Positions 10,308 to 22,112 of a DNA stretch of 64,000 nucleotides are shown piece by piece. The notes beneath the pieces were generated by a model. It ran no database searches and had not been told where the DNA came from. It saw only the letters and a program-made list of their open reading frames with translations. Where the stretch lies: contig CM022303.1 of NCBI GenBank assembly GCA_011799875.1, positions 551,011,368 through 551,075,367 of the forward strand, read 5' to 3'. Each line of letters begins with the position of its first letter. Positions within the stretch are counted from its first letter, which is position 1. Position numbers and translations under genes: made by a program. This DNA is from Thinopyrum elongatum. Its lineage: Eukaryota; Streptophyta; Magnoliopsida; Poales; Poaceae.

Positions 10308-12846
10308 TCAACCCGTACGTGAAGGATCGGGGTTCTTGCTCGCGGTAGTGGCAGACGGAGGAGGATCGGGGTTCTTGCTCGCGCCAATGGCAGACGTCGA
10401 TGCTTGTCGGGAGTTATGCTGCACCAAATTAAAGATCATTTGCAATGTCTCGTTAGCATGATGCAACTCAAATGTGAAGACTAATAAGTAATGTCCATTC
10501 AAATGAAACTCACCGTGCCCACCGGAGCAATGACTGGCATCGGCGGAGGGGTCTGACCGTTCTTCTCGCACATGGACTGCACATTTGGTTTTGACGAGTC
10601 AGTCATATTAGTTACTAATGAAAGGAACATTACGTGCATTATTTAGCTAATATGCAGAAGAAACTTACCGCGAAGAGCTCGTATATGGCCCGGTTAGCCA
10701 AGTCGTTCCGGTTCCTCTCCTCCTCCAAAAGCCTAGCCGTCCTCTCCTCAATCTCCCTCTCCCTCTCCGCCGCCTGCCTCCTTTCCTCCGCCAGAAGCTC
10801 CTGGGTCTTCGCTCTCTCTCCCTCAATAGCAGCCTGCAACACCACTCCTCTTTAGCATTGTAATCATCAACGGCCGCACACATAATGTAATGGAGGAAAG
10901 GTATCTGATTCTATATAACTAACCTTGATTTCGAGATCCATTGGCCGTGGACGAGGCCTTATCTCAGGATCGGAGCTCGTCTGGCGCCTCTTGATCTGCG
11001 GGAGAGTGCTAGTACAACGTATCAGTCCATCCCCAATGGCTAACAAGCCATGGTGCCTCCCGCCACCAGATATCATCACCAGCTCTGGATCAATAGGCTG
11101 GCTCGGGTTAAAGTCCGGCCCTTTCCTCGCCTTCCCCTCATCTCTGTAACTCACGAGCTTGTTGTGGTAGGCGCGGTTGGTGAAGTTCTTTGGATCATCG
11201 AGATCAGACTCAGAGAATGCCTTGGCCTTCTTATACGGGGCACTATGGGCCATGGCATAGAGGTCGAACAGCTCTGGCATATCCGTCTTGTTGTGTCGCG
11301 CCTAAAAGAGAGGAACAAAGTATTAGTTAAGCGCTCAAGCTAGCATGAAGAATGAATTTGCATGAATCATGAAGCAAAGCACATACCCAGTTATCCCCGT
11401 ACTGATATAGGTTGACGCTGCCTTGATGGTGTGGCACACCGCTCATTTTGCCACGCCGATCCTTTGCATTATTGTGGGTTGATAGCCATTGGGGAGAGCA
11501 CCACTCATCCACCAACACCTCCCAACAATCCAGCCTATCCGCACACCATCTCGGGGGCACCTAAGTTAAGTAAGAGAAATTTGAGCGCTACACCTATGAA
11601 TCAAATCAAGGAAACTAAGTACAAGGCCTTAAGAATAGGTAATTACCTTCATGTACTTCTCCTTACTCAGATACTTTGTGCGGCACTTCGACTTGGACAT
11701 CCTAATACCAGTCGAGGCGAAGTAGTCTCGAATAGCCTGCGTCCGAGCCCCGTTCCGCCAGTTTTGAAGTAGGCGCCTGCACTCGGCGTCGATAACCCGA
11801 GCCGCGGCCTCCTCCTGTCCCTCAGCACACCTGTAGAAGGTCTGCAATCAAACAAGAAAACACGAATTAGTACAATCACTAGGGTTGCCAATCAAACAAG
11901 AAAACACAACGTAGACGAGAGAGGAAAAATTACCCAAAACGTCTGGATCACAACGTCGGCCACCGTGTGGCACTCGACACCGCCGGTCCTCTCCCCCGGC
12001 GGGGCCGGGGCAGCCAAGTAGTGCTCCCAGGTCATTCCTAGCTCTGGAACCTGGCCCTCACCGGGCAACGTGACCCACCCCGAAAAGCTCTAGCGACAAA
12101 TCACACCAAGGACTGTGTTGGGCCTGCGGACACCACGACCGTGTTTCCAAGACCTGCAGTATGACAAGGCTAACGCATTAGATATTTGAAGAAACATGAA
12201 GGCAAAAGGTTAAAAAAGAGTAAATGCACTTACTTCTCCCCATCAGGCGTAATCAACCATCTCTGGTCAGGGGTCGCCGGGATGGGCGGGAGCTTTGTAC
12301 CACCACGCTGGTAGACATTGCCCCCCTCAACCCGCTCACTCTCACTATAGCTATCAGAACTATAGCCACCCTCGCCACCATCAGCATGGCCACTCGACTC
12401 CGGCCAGTCCCCCAATCGGTTCGGCTGCGACGTAGCCTGATCCAGAGTCTCGTGGGACGGAGCCTCTGGGACCGGAGTCTCGTGGGGCGAAGGCTTGTCG
12501 GCCCGAGGCTCATGGACCGGGGTCCGAGACGGGTCCACCTCTGGCGGCTCCATCTCAGACGGAGCAGTCTTGTGGTCAGGTGAATCAGCTGTGGGTGGCG
12601 GCGAGGAAGGCGTATTAGCAGCCTTCCTACCTCTCCCGCCGCCACGTCCACCTCTACTAGCCTTCTCCTTCTTCTTCCCCCCCCCCCCCCCCCCCGACCT
12701 CTCCCGGCCGAAGAAGAAGCGACCGCCGGTGGTGTCTGCATACTGAGATCTAGCGCTCTCCGGAGGGTCTGGGGTGGAATGGAACTACCCCTCCCACCAC
12801 GCGCCGAGGAAGGAGCCTCGGAGCGCTCTCGACCCGCGCCCACCAT
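10308..12846 (-). pseudogene. CACTA-1 second gene (TNPA-like, En/Spm plant transposase type), spliced
   Basis: Eight exons with GT-AG borders can be laid out on the minus strand: about 12846-12236, 12152-11936, 11840-11651, 11563-11388, 11300-10924, 10831-10669, 10577-10516 and 10449-10308. Exon 1 is acidic/proline-rich. Exons 3-5 contain WRNGARTQAIRDYF, DRRGKMSGVPHHQGSVNLYQ and FTNRAYHNKLVSYRDEGKAR, typical of the Ptta/En-Spm family (PF03004). Exon 6 is a Glu/Arg-rich coiled coil. In known CACTA elements this product binds subterminal repeats. Damage: a poly-C run (~12680-12697) breaks exon 1, and TAG occurs at 12090-12092. Exon borders are inferred from splice motifs only. Confidence 0.75.
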
Positions 12847-12993
12847 CTGTCAACACCTGCAATGACAAAGAGTAAACGATATTAGTACAACATAAAAAAA
12901 GAATACCTGACATGAATAATAATATGTATATAATTTAAGTGTATCATCATCATGAACATAAAAAAAATGGAATACTTAACATGAACTATAATA

Positions 12994-15900
12994 TTAATCT
13001 TCATCGTCTATATATGCTTCGGGGTCAATAAATGCATCATCATCATCACTATCAGTAATGACGTGCTCATCATCATCATCAATAAATGCATCAACATGTG
13101 GAAGGCCTCCTTTACGTAATCGGTCAAGCATTGACAGGTCATCCGCAGCAGTAACCTCTTCTTGTTCCGGCTCTTCTTGTTCCGGCTCATGCTCGGATTC
13201 ACTGTCGCTGTCTACTTCAATGTTCTGGGGTGAAGTAGAGCGGTTCTTGAAACGTTTTTTGGAAAGACGTGTTTCTTGGAAGAACTCTCCTTCATATGTG
13301 TCTGGGTTAATGTGAGGTTCATAATCCTCTTCATTGGGGGGAGGTGGTCTAACACGTGGCGGCACTTCATAAACGACATCCCAACCATTGAGATTTGGAT
13401 CACTTTGGCAGGCCCACGGTAGATAGAAAACTTGGGTTGCCTGTTGAGCCGTAATATAGACATCGGGAACATCCAAATGGGTGCTTTGTTTGATTTCGAC
13501 TAGCCCTAGATGTGCATGAGTCCTTCTAGTCTCCTTCGGCTGGAACCAATAACATTTGAAGACTACGATGTTCGGTGGGTTTGCACCATAGAATAGAAGT
13601 TCATAAATTGCTTCAACTCTTCCATAATACTCGGTATCTCCTTCGCCGATAGCAGAGACACAACAATTTGTAGACTTTCGGTCGGCCATAGATAGCTCTT
13701 TACCATAGGTACGAAAGCGATACCCGTTGATGTCGTATTTGTCAAATGAACGGACCTTATAGTCAAAACCATTAGCGACTTGTCTCAATTCGGCGTCCAT
13801 AGACTCTAAACTAGCCTACAAGTTTAATACAAAATGATTGTTGCATTAGCCGGGAAATAGGCGAAGAAATGAAATGGTCTAATGGAAATTACCGTTTGTT
13901 TGAACCAAGAGATGAAACCGGGATAGCCGCATCCATGCATTGCCAGAAGCTCATACTCTTCGACGGAATCCTTTTGGATCACCGCTCCATACAAGAATTT
14001 GGCGACGTATCGACTGTATCAAATATCCGGGAATAAGAGCAGTTCAAAGGAATTAGAGGTTGCGAAACAATGTACTGAGAACTTACTCGATGTATGGCCG
14101 CACTTCTGTTAGATTGTTCAAGATATACAACGTAATGGTCCGCCATTCGTCGACATCCAACAATAAGGGAGTATAAGCACTGGCTGGTGCGAGCATCCCT
14201 TTGAATAGGCTGAGGTTGGATCCACCCTTTTTAGGGTTGCCAGCATTGTACCGAGGCTTCAGATTATGCAAATGACGATTTTTGGCTTCGTAGTGTGCTA
14301 TCACGAAGTTTGCCGCCTCCTTAGTAATGAATGCCTCGGCCATCGATGCTTCAATTCGACGTTTATTTTTACATTTTGCTCGAAGTGTCTTCTGCATCCT
14401 CTCAGTTGCGTAGCACCAACGATTCTGCACGGGCCCCCCCCAATCGTGCCTCGGTCAGGAGATGCAAAATCAAATGCTGCATTGGATTAAAGAAGCCTGG
14501 TGGAAAGATCTTCTCTAACTTGCAGATCAACTCCGACGCCAACTCTTCCAGTTCTTCTAGCAAGCCAGGCGATAGTTCTTTTGCACAAAGAACACGGAAG
14601 AAATAGCTCAGCTCTGCCAGTACTAGCCATTCATCCTCAGGGATAAAGCCACGCAACATCACCGGCATTACCCGCTCAAGCCATATGTGCCAATCATGAC
14701 TCTTGAGACCAAATATTTTCAATTTTTCAAGGCTCGCTCCCCTCTTTAGATTCGCTGCATACCCATCGGGGAACATCAACTCCTTTTTCACCCACAGGAT
14801 AATTTCCCTCATAGCTGGCCTTCCAAGATTGAACCATGCCTTTGGCTTCGCCCAGTTCTTCTTTCCTTTCGGTTGTCGCATGTTTTGTAGCGGTCTATCA
14901 CATAGAGCCTCCTGATCGACTCTAGCCTTAGGATTATCCTTTGTTTTCCCCTCTATGCCGAACAATGTACCAAAGAGGGCCTCGCCGACATTCTTTTCAG
15001 TGTGCATCACGTCAATGTTGTGTGGGCAAAGGAGGTCTTTGAAGTAAGGCAGATCCCACAAGCATGTCTTGTGAGTCCAGGCGTGTTCCGAATTATACCC
15101 CTTGAAATACCCTGGACGCTCTGGATCCGGCTCAAGAGCGTTTAACTGATCCAGGGTCTGTTGGCCTGTCAACGCAGGTGGTGCAGAGTTTTTGACAACT
15201 CTACCTTTGATGAAGTTCTTCTTGTCTTTTCTGAACTGATGGCGAGGATCCAGGAACTGTCTAAGCATGTCGAAGCAAGAAAACTTGCCACCCGCCTGCA
15301 GCCGATGAAACTCAAGAGCTGTCTTGCATGTGGGGCACGGGAACCTACCATGCACACACCAGCCAACGAATAGCGCATACGCCGGCAAGTCATGCATCGA
15401 GTACATGTACCACACACGCATTAGGAAGTTTTTTTTTGTAGCGGCGTCGTATGTCTTGATCCCATTATCCCAAGCTTCTTGCAATTCATCCTTAAGCGGC
15501 TGCATGTACACATTCATATTCTTCCCCGGATAGTTGGGCCCCGGAATTATCAACGTCAGGAAAATGTTCTTTCTTTGCATAATCTGTCCGGGAGGGAGAT
15601 TGAGTGGAATGACAAATACAGGCCAACAACTGTATTGGGCTGCCATCATACCAAACACATTGAACCCATCCGTGCTTACGGCGATTCGAGGATGCCTTGG
15701 ATCTGCCGCTTTAGCATGATGTATTGCATCGAAGCGCTTCCACGCAAAACCGTCTGATGTGTGTACCAACATCGGCTCCCCATCTGCATCTAGTTCGGTT
15801 CTTTTGCCCAATTTGTGCCATGTCATCTGTCTGGCTGTCTCTTCGACCATGAAAAGACGTTGAAGTCTTGGTCTGATTGGCATATACCGAAGAACATTAA

Positions 15901-16639
15901 CTGGGATTTTTGTCTGACTCGTCTCACCCATACCATTGTCTACCACAACATACCTGGAAGACTGGCAAACGGGACAATACTTCAAGTCCGCATACTCAAG
16001 CCTAAATAAGGCACATCCTTTCTCACATGCATCTATCTTCTCATAGGGCATCTTAAGTACACGGAGGATTTTGTCCGACTGGTACAGGTTTGCAGGCATT
16101 ACATGGCCTTTGGGTAGAAAGCGTCCAAATAGTGTCACCATCGCGTCGTAGCATTCTCTGCCCAAGTTGAATTGAGCCTTTAAAGCCATTACTTGTGCGA
16201 TGGCATCCAGCTGACAAAGCTCAGTGTGCTCGTGGAGAGGACGTTTTGAAGACTCCAACATATCATTGAAGGCCTTTGCAGATTCCTCCATCTCATCATC
16301 TGAATCCCGAGCATCATCAAAGTCTTCCACCATGTCTTCCATCCCGGTACCATGCTCGTCGGTGCGACGACGGCCCTCCTCAGCTCTGGCACGTTGGGCA
16401 GACTCACCATGAAATATCCAGACCGTATAATTAGGCGTAAAACCCCACTTCTGCAGGTGTTTGATCATTTCAAACTCTGACCTCTTATGATAGTTGTCGT
16501 ACTCGACACAGGGGCACCAGGTTTTTCTCTGCCCATTTGCAAATGCGACTCTCACAAACCCCTTGGTTTTTGTTATCCATTCATGGGTCATGTCTTTCTG
16601 ACTAATATGACCGGTGTACATCCACGCACGATCACTCAT
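12994..16639 (-). pseudogene. CACTA-1 TNP2-type transposase
   Basis: The first exon (16639 to 14083) starts MSDRAWMYTG with the transposase-associated domain (PF13963, Cys/His text WCPCVEYDNYHKRSEFEM, residues ~1-75). The transposase_21 core follows (~190-560), with CPVCQSSRYV, the acidic VSTDGFNVFG and DVMHTEKNVGEALFGTLFG. It then enters a DUF4218 region. A run of eight C at 14434-14441 shifts the frame by one; the DUF4218 text continues in the next frame to 14083. A donor GTAAGT follows, then a short exon (~14015-13900), then a DUF4216-type exon (13815-12994) ending in an Asp-rich tail. Apart from the homopolymer shift the gene looks complete. Confidence 0.88.
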
Positions 16640-16777
16640 CTTTCCTAGCTACTGGACACACAAGAAATATATACATAATTCAGCAAACCATATTCATCAG
16701 TTAATAGAGTTTGTCAGTTTTATTACGTCCATGCAACCTAGACGCTAATAGGTAAAGATAGGTCCTAATCCCACCCA

Positions 16778-16987
16778 AGTATGTGTAGATTGGGTTCGTT
16801 TTCCCATGCTCTACTCTGGATCCGACGCAAAATTTTGGCAGCACCTCCCCACTGTTCTCCTGATACACGTCTCGGCAATAAGCAGAGAGGATGTGTACCC
16901 GGAGAACAACAGGGAGGCACTGACGAAATTCTGCATCGGATCCGGAGCAGAGCATATGGGAAAACAAACCCAATCTACACATACTCG
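16778..16987. repeat. Long imperfect hairpin upstream of the CACTA-1 transposase
   Basis: The left arm (about 16778-16865) reads GTGTAGATTGGGTTCGTTTT then CCCATGCTCTACTCTGGATC. The right arm (about 16885-16987) is its imperfect reverse complement (GGATCCGGAGCAGAGCATAT, then AAAACAAACCCAATCTACAC). The loop is about 20-30 bp. It lies 140-350 bp 5' of the transposase start, in the likely leader. Confidence 0.8.
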
Positions 16988-17712
16988 GGCTGTCCATGGA
17001 TAACGTTGGACAATTTGAAAGAATCACGGTTATAAATATGCAAATGCATGCATATTTATAGATGTAACCCTTTCGAACGGGAGACGCATAGTGGTCACGC
17101 ATACTGATGATTCAATCTACCTACAGCTAGCATGTTTCATCGGCACGAAGACCGGAACATACCAAATGATTGGGGGAGGAGGAGATGTCATTTGTGCTCA
17201 CCCACGAACGTCGGGGCGGAGCTCGTTGAACGCACGGGGAGGTCGTCGAACACCAGACCCTCGCAGCGACGAAACAACTGCACATTTAAATCCACCCGAT
17301 CAACACAAATATATATGATGTTTTTCATAACAAAATCGGAAAATATATGACCTAACTCATAATTCATAAATATATGACCCCATCGGCCTCTGGAAGGCCG
17401 AAAAGCACCTATTCAGTCAACAGGAAGCCGAAGAGGTGTCGGGGGTCGGGGGTGTCGTGTCTGGGTGTCGTGGTGTCAAAGGGACAAAGATAAATTCTAT
17501 CCGGCAAAAGTGGACTGTAAAGAAAAGCCTGCTACATGATCCTCAAAACATCTATAAGCATATCCTAAATCTTGGCTGCATGCATGTGTTTTTTCGAAGT
17601 CTAAGAAGAAAAAAAACTAACATGCCTTTCAGTGTGCACTTAAATAGTCTGTCCGCTGTACAATGTGATTTTTTTCAGTAGGGGTATAAGCGAGAACTCA
17701 TAGACATCTTAC
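16988..17712. other. CACTA-1 transposase upstream region, no gene
   Basis: Probably promoter and leader of the minus-strand transposase. I see no coding exon. Short GGTGTCGGGGGTCGGGGGTG repeats occur near 17430-17470. The left border of the captured Nudix intron lies somewhere in 17480-17712 and cannot be placed. Confidence 0.5.
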
Positions 17713-17855
17713 ATTGGGCAAGAAGTGCTCAAGCGAGGAAACGACAGTGACCAAGGCTGGATCAAGCCCAATCTCCTCCTTTGCCTCCCTTAATGCTATT
17801 GCTGCATCATCAGCATCACCCTCCTCTGCCTTTCCTCCGAGCAATGCAACCTCCC
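17713..17855 (-). pseudogene. Captured Nudix hydrolase exon
   Basis: The minus strand encodes about 47 residues with a complete Nudix box G-x5-E-x7-R-E-x2-E-E-x-G: GGKAEEGDADDAAIALREAK followed by EEIGLDPALV. Flanking text fits plant CoA/nucleotide diphosphatases of the NUDT11/15/22 group. The exon is bounded by a 3' splice site (TTTGCAG, before 17855) and a 5' splice site (GTAAGA, after 17713), both intact. No other exon of that gene is recognisable nearby. It lies inside CACTA-1 in the same orientation as the transposon genes, upstream of the transposase, so it looks like a captured host exon with adjoining intron. The Nudix box assignment is firm; the subgroup is an inference. Confidence 0.8.
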
Positions 17856-18764
17856 CTGCAAATCTCAAGTGGAGAAAACAAAATCAGATAGGGTTTATCC
17901 AGCTCGTGTCTAGGTTGGTATCTATTTGTGAACCTGATTGTTCAAATATAAAAGCTAAGGCAAGCCAAACCAGCACTAAACAGAAAAAGCTAGGTTAAAA
18001 ATCCTCTTAAAATTAGGGAGTGTCTATTTAGTACTTGATTGTTTTTCAATTCGGTAACATTCACATTTCCTGACAAATAAACAGAGGACACTTGTATGTC
18101 CAAAAAACTCCACCCCGGAGACTGTATGCTTTCTATTTCCAAAAAATGGGTCGGGCTAGACTGTCACCCTTTTTCAACTAAACCTGAACCACAATACCCT
18201 GGACCATGGCGAACAACTTCCCATCAGCTTGCGACCCACCAAACAGCCAAACATTGGGGAAATCCCAGGAAGATCACCAGGTCAGAAACACTTCTACTTA
18301 CTATATAGTAATAAAATCTGGGAAAATATTAGTATATTAAATTAGAAACAAACAGGATACTCTGGAAATTACAAAACTTTGAAGTCTAGAATGAAGAAAT
18401 ACAGTGCAAAAAATCATAGAACCTACACTATAATCCTGAGGTAGCTGAAATTACCTGCAGACTCAATATTAGTGAAGCATGCAGAAAAATACAAAAGAAT
18501 GTGGGCACCTAATCATAGAAAACATTCAGACCTACACACTGTGTTGACAAAGTAAATGACACTGAATTTCAGAATTATAGAGCAAAAGAGTCCAAGAACC
18601 CTACAAATTACGTCCAAGATTTACACTAGCAAGAACTTGCCAACTTACACTGCAACTGCCTAACAATTACATTGCAATAGTCCAAGACTTACAGTGTAAA
18701 TCCCCTAGAAATTATAGTCCCATTAGCACAAGAATTGACAAGAAAGTACCAGAGATTTAAACTG
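17856..18764. other. Probable captured intron and filler, no gene
   Basis: Moderately AT-rich. The part next to the Nudix exon is likely its upstream intron. Around 18360-18740 there are repeated short phrases (CCAAGACTTACA, TACACTATAAT, AGAATT). No exon with a recognisable motif was found on either strand. Confidence 0.45.
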
Positions 18765-19160
18765 CGGTGGATGGCCGGTGGCGGGGAGGGCCGCGGGGAG
18801 GGGGCGGCGCGGCGGCCTGGCTCGTGGAGGGGCGAGCGGCGGGGCACGCCGCGGTGGCCGGGAGGGCCGCGGGAGGGGCGGCACCGTGGCCTAGAATGGT
18901 GGAGGCAGGCGGCAGGGGCGGGCTGCGGTGGCGGGGAGGGCGGGCTGCGGTGGCGGAGGGCGGGCCGGCGGTGGTGTTGGGCGGTGGCGGGGAGGGGCGG
19001 GCCGGCGGTGGTGCTGGGGTGAAGTGGGGGGAGAGAGAGAGAGAGAGAGAGAGGGGTGGGGCCGGGCTGGGAGAGAGAGAAAGAGAGGGGTGGGGCCAGG
19101 CTGGGAGAGAGGGGAGGAGATTTTTTTTTTTGAGAAGAAGAGAGGGGAGGAGATAGTCCC
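18765..19160. repeat. GC-rich low-complexity block and (GA)n
   Basis: GGCGGTGGCGGGGAGGG-like text at 18770-19020, then (GA)n at 19029-19052 and again near 19070-19090. Long open frames cross it on both strands only because stop codons are rare in such composition. Confidence 0.75.
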
Positions 19161-19161
19161 A

Positions 19162-19620
19162 CCTCTTTGCCATCAGCCAGCGGATGGCAAAGGCCCACAT
19201 CTTTGCCATCAGCCAGCGGATGGCAAAGAATCTTTGCCGTCGGCTGGCAGATGGCAAAGAGATGGGGCTAGTGGGCCGTTACAGCGTCGTCATCCACTGG
19301 GCCCCACCCACTTCTTTGCCGTCTGCCAGCAGACGGAAAAGATTCTTTGCGATCTGCTGGCAGACGGCTAAGAGGTGGGTTGATAGGGCCGTTACAGCAC
19401 TGGACCCCACCCACCTCTTTGTCGTCTGCCAGCGGACGGCAAAGATTCTTTGCCATCGGCTGGCAGATGGCAAAGAACTGGCTGATGGCAACCAGGTTCT
19501 TTGCCGTCTGTCAGTTCTTTGCCGTCTGTTTTTTGTAAGCAGATGGCAAAGACGTTCTTTGCCATCCGCTGGAAGACGGCAAAGAGCTGACTGATGGCAA
19601 ATTCCCTGTTTCCAGTAGTG
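19162..19620. repeat. CACTA-1 right subterminal repeats and terminus
   Basis: Many copies of CTTTGCCATC/GATGGCAAAG and CTTTGCCGTCTG motifs, ending with the terminal sequence at 19591-19620 (reverse complement CACTACTGGAAACAGGGAAT). This is the transposon's 5' end relative to its genes. Confidence 0.9.
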
Positions 19621-20907
19621 GGGCACCCCAAGTAGGATCCAAATCCTACTTGGAGTTTCCCCAAGTGGCGCCCCCCTTTCCTTTTTCCACCGGAGAAGAA
19701 AGGGAAGGGGAAGAGAGAAAGGAAGGGAGGGAGGGCCGAACCCCCCCCCCCCCTTTTCCTTCTCCAATTCGGCCTCCTGCCATAGGGGAGGCGTCCCACC
19801 CCTTGTGGGCTGGTGTGCTCCCCTCTTATAGCCCATATGGCCCATATCTTCCTCTCGGGGGTTCCGGTAACCCCTCCGGTACTCCGATAAATACCCGATA
19901 CACTCCGGAACATTTCCGGTGTCCGAATACTATCGTCCTATATATCAATCTTTACCTCTCGACCATTTCGAGACTCCTTGTCATGTCCGTGATCTCATCC
20001 GGGACTCCGAACAACATTCGGTCACCAAATCACATAACTCATTTAATACTATATCGTCATTGAACGTTAAGCGTGCGGACCCTACGGGTTCGAGAACTAT
20101 GTAGACATGACCGAGACACCTCTCTGGTCAATAACCAACAACGGAACCTGGATGCTCATATTGGCTCCTACATATTCTACGAAGATATTTATCGGTCGAA
20201 CCGTTATGACAACATACATTATTCCCTTTGTTCATCTGTATGTTACTTGCCCGAGATTTGATCGTTGGTATCTTCATACCTAGTTCAATCTCGTTACCGG
20301 CAAGTCTCTTTACTCGTTCCGTAATACATCACCTCGTGACTAACTCCTTAGTCGTTTGCTTGCAAGCTTATGATGTGTATTACCGAGAGGGCCAAGAGAT
20401 ACCTCTCCGATACTCGGAGTGACAAATTCTAGTCTCGATCTATGCCAACTCAACAGATACCTTCGGAGATACCTGTAGAGCATCTTTATAATCACCCAGT
20501 TATGTTGTGACGTTTGATAGCACACAAGGCATTCCTCCGGTATCCGGGAGTTGCATAATCTCATAGTAGAAGGAATATGTATTTGACATGAAGAAATCAA
20601 TAGCAATAAAACTGAACGATCATTATGCTAAGCTAACGGGTGGGTCTTGTCCATCACATCATTCTTCTAATGATGTGATCACGTTATCAAATGACAACAG
20701 ATGTCCATGGTTAGGAAACCTTAACCATCTCTGATCAACGAGCTAGTCTAGTAGAGGCTTAATAGGGACACGGTATTTGTTTATGTATTCACACATGTAT
20801 TTAAGTTTCCGATCAATACAATTCTAGCATGAATAATAAACCTTTATCATGAATAAGGAAATATAAAATAACAACTTTATTATTGCCTCTAGAGCATATT
20901 TCCTTCA
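19621..20907 (-). repeat. Copia 3' LTR, truncated
   Basis: Aligns with 26480-27768, sharing GGATCCxAATCCTACTTGG and the end CATATTTCCTTCA. The segment equivalent to 26016-26475 is missing, and the LTR starts exactly at the CACTA-1 end. Confidence 0.9.
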
Positions 20908-20908
20908 G

Positions 20909-20922
20909 TCTCCCACTTGCAC
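20909..20922 (-). other. Copia polypurine tract
   Basis: Minus strand GTGCAAGTGGGAGA directly before the 3' LTR. It primes plus-strand DNA synthesis in this family. Confidence 0.8.
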
Positions 20923-20924
20923 TA

Positions 20925-21085
20925 GAGTCAATAATCTAGTTCACATCGCCATGTGATTTAACACCAATAGTTCACATCGTCATGTGCTTAACACCCATAG
21001 TTCACATCGCCATGTGACCAACACCCAAAGGGTTTACTAGAGTCAATAATCTAGTTCACATCGCCATGTGATTAATACCCAAAGA
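20925..21085 (-). repeat. Short direct repeats before the polypurine tract
   Basis: ACATGGCGATGTGAACTA-type phrases occur four times and ATTATTGACTCTAGT twice. This repeat block is characteristic of the 3' end of Angela/BARE-like elements. Confidence 0.8.
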
Positions 21086-21109
21086 GTACTAAGGTGTGAT
21101 CATGTTTTG

Positions 21110-22112
21110 CTTGTGAGAGAAGTTTAGTCAACGGGTCTGTCACATTTAGATCCGTATGTATATTTGCAAATTTCAATGTCTACAATGCTCTGCATGGTGC
21201 TACTCTAGCTAATTGCTCCAACTTTCAATACGTATCCAGATTGAGACTCAGAGTCATCTGGATCGGTGTAAAAGCTTGCATCGACGTAACTCTTTACGAC
21301 GAACTCTTTATCACCTCCATAACCGAGAAATATTTCCTTATTCCTCTAAGGATAATTTTGACCGCTGTCTAGTGATCTACTCCTGGATCACTATTGTACC
21401 CCCTTACCAGACTCATGGCAAGGTACACAACAGGTTTGGTACACAGCATGGCATACTTTATAGAACCTATGGCTGAGGCATAGGGAATGACTTTCATTCT
21501 CTCTCTATCTTCTGCCGTGGTCGGGCTTTTGAGTCTTACTCAATTTCACACCTTGCAACACAGTCAAGAAACCTTTTTTGACTGATCCATTTTGAACTTC
21601 TTTAAAACTTTATCAAGGTATGTGCTTTGTGAAAGTCCTATTAAGCGTCTTGATCTATCCCTATAGATCTTGATGCCTAATATATAAGCAGCTTCATCGA
21701 GGTCTTTCATTGAAAAATTCTTATTCAAGTATCCTTTTATGCTATCCAGAAATTCTATATCATTTCCAATCAACAATATGTCATCCACATATAATATCAG
21801 AAATGCTACAGAGCTCCCACTCACTTTCTTGTAAATACAGGCTTCACCGAAAGTCTGTATAAATTCATATGCTTTGATCACTTCATCAAAGCGTATATTC
21901 CAACTCCAAGATGCTTGCACCAGTCCATAGATGGATCGCTGGAGCTTGCACACTTTGTTAGCACCTTTAGGATCGACAAAACCTTCTGGTTGCATCATAT
22001 ACAACTCTTTTTTAAGAAATCCATTAAGGAATGCAGTTTTGATGTCCATTTGCCAGATTTCATAATCATACAATGCGACAATTGCTAACATGATTCGGAC
22101 AGACTTAAGCAT
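21110..22112 (-). pseudogene. Copia reverse transcriptase and RNase H
   Basis: The open part (21564-22112, 182 aa) has the motifs QMDIKTAFLNG, LQRSIYGLVQASWSWNIRF and the catalytic YVDDILLIGND, typical of copia reverse transcriptase. Downstream to ~21110, RNase H pieces such as YVDASFYTD and DDSESQSGYV survive between several stops. Frameshifts separate it from the integrase region near 22130-22160. Confidence 0.88.

Larger units (their letters stand above)
8525..19620 (-). mobile_element. CACTA transposon 1 (one terminus lost)
   Basis: The right end is intact: its reverse complement begins CACTACTGGAAACAGGGAAT. Both sides carry the subterminal motif CTTTGCCATC...GATGGCAAAG many times. Genes run leftward from the intact end: TNP2-type transposase, then a second spliced gene, the usual CACTA order. 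At the left end (8525) the subterminal repeats run straight into the inverted ~720-bp unit with no CACTA terminus, so the left terminus is deleted. The intact right end abuts copia LTR sequence whose other half is absent. Length here is about 11.1 kb. It cannot move by itself. Confidence 0.9.

Noticed and set aside
18757..19371. Long Pro/Gly/Arg-rich ORFs on both strands
   Set aside because: They lie in GC-rich low-complexity and (GA)n DNA and in subterminal repeats; frames are open in several phases at once, as composition predicts.
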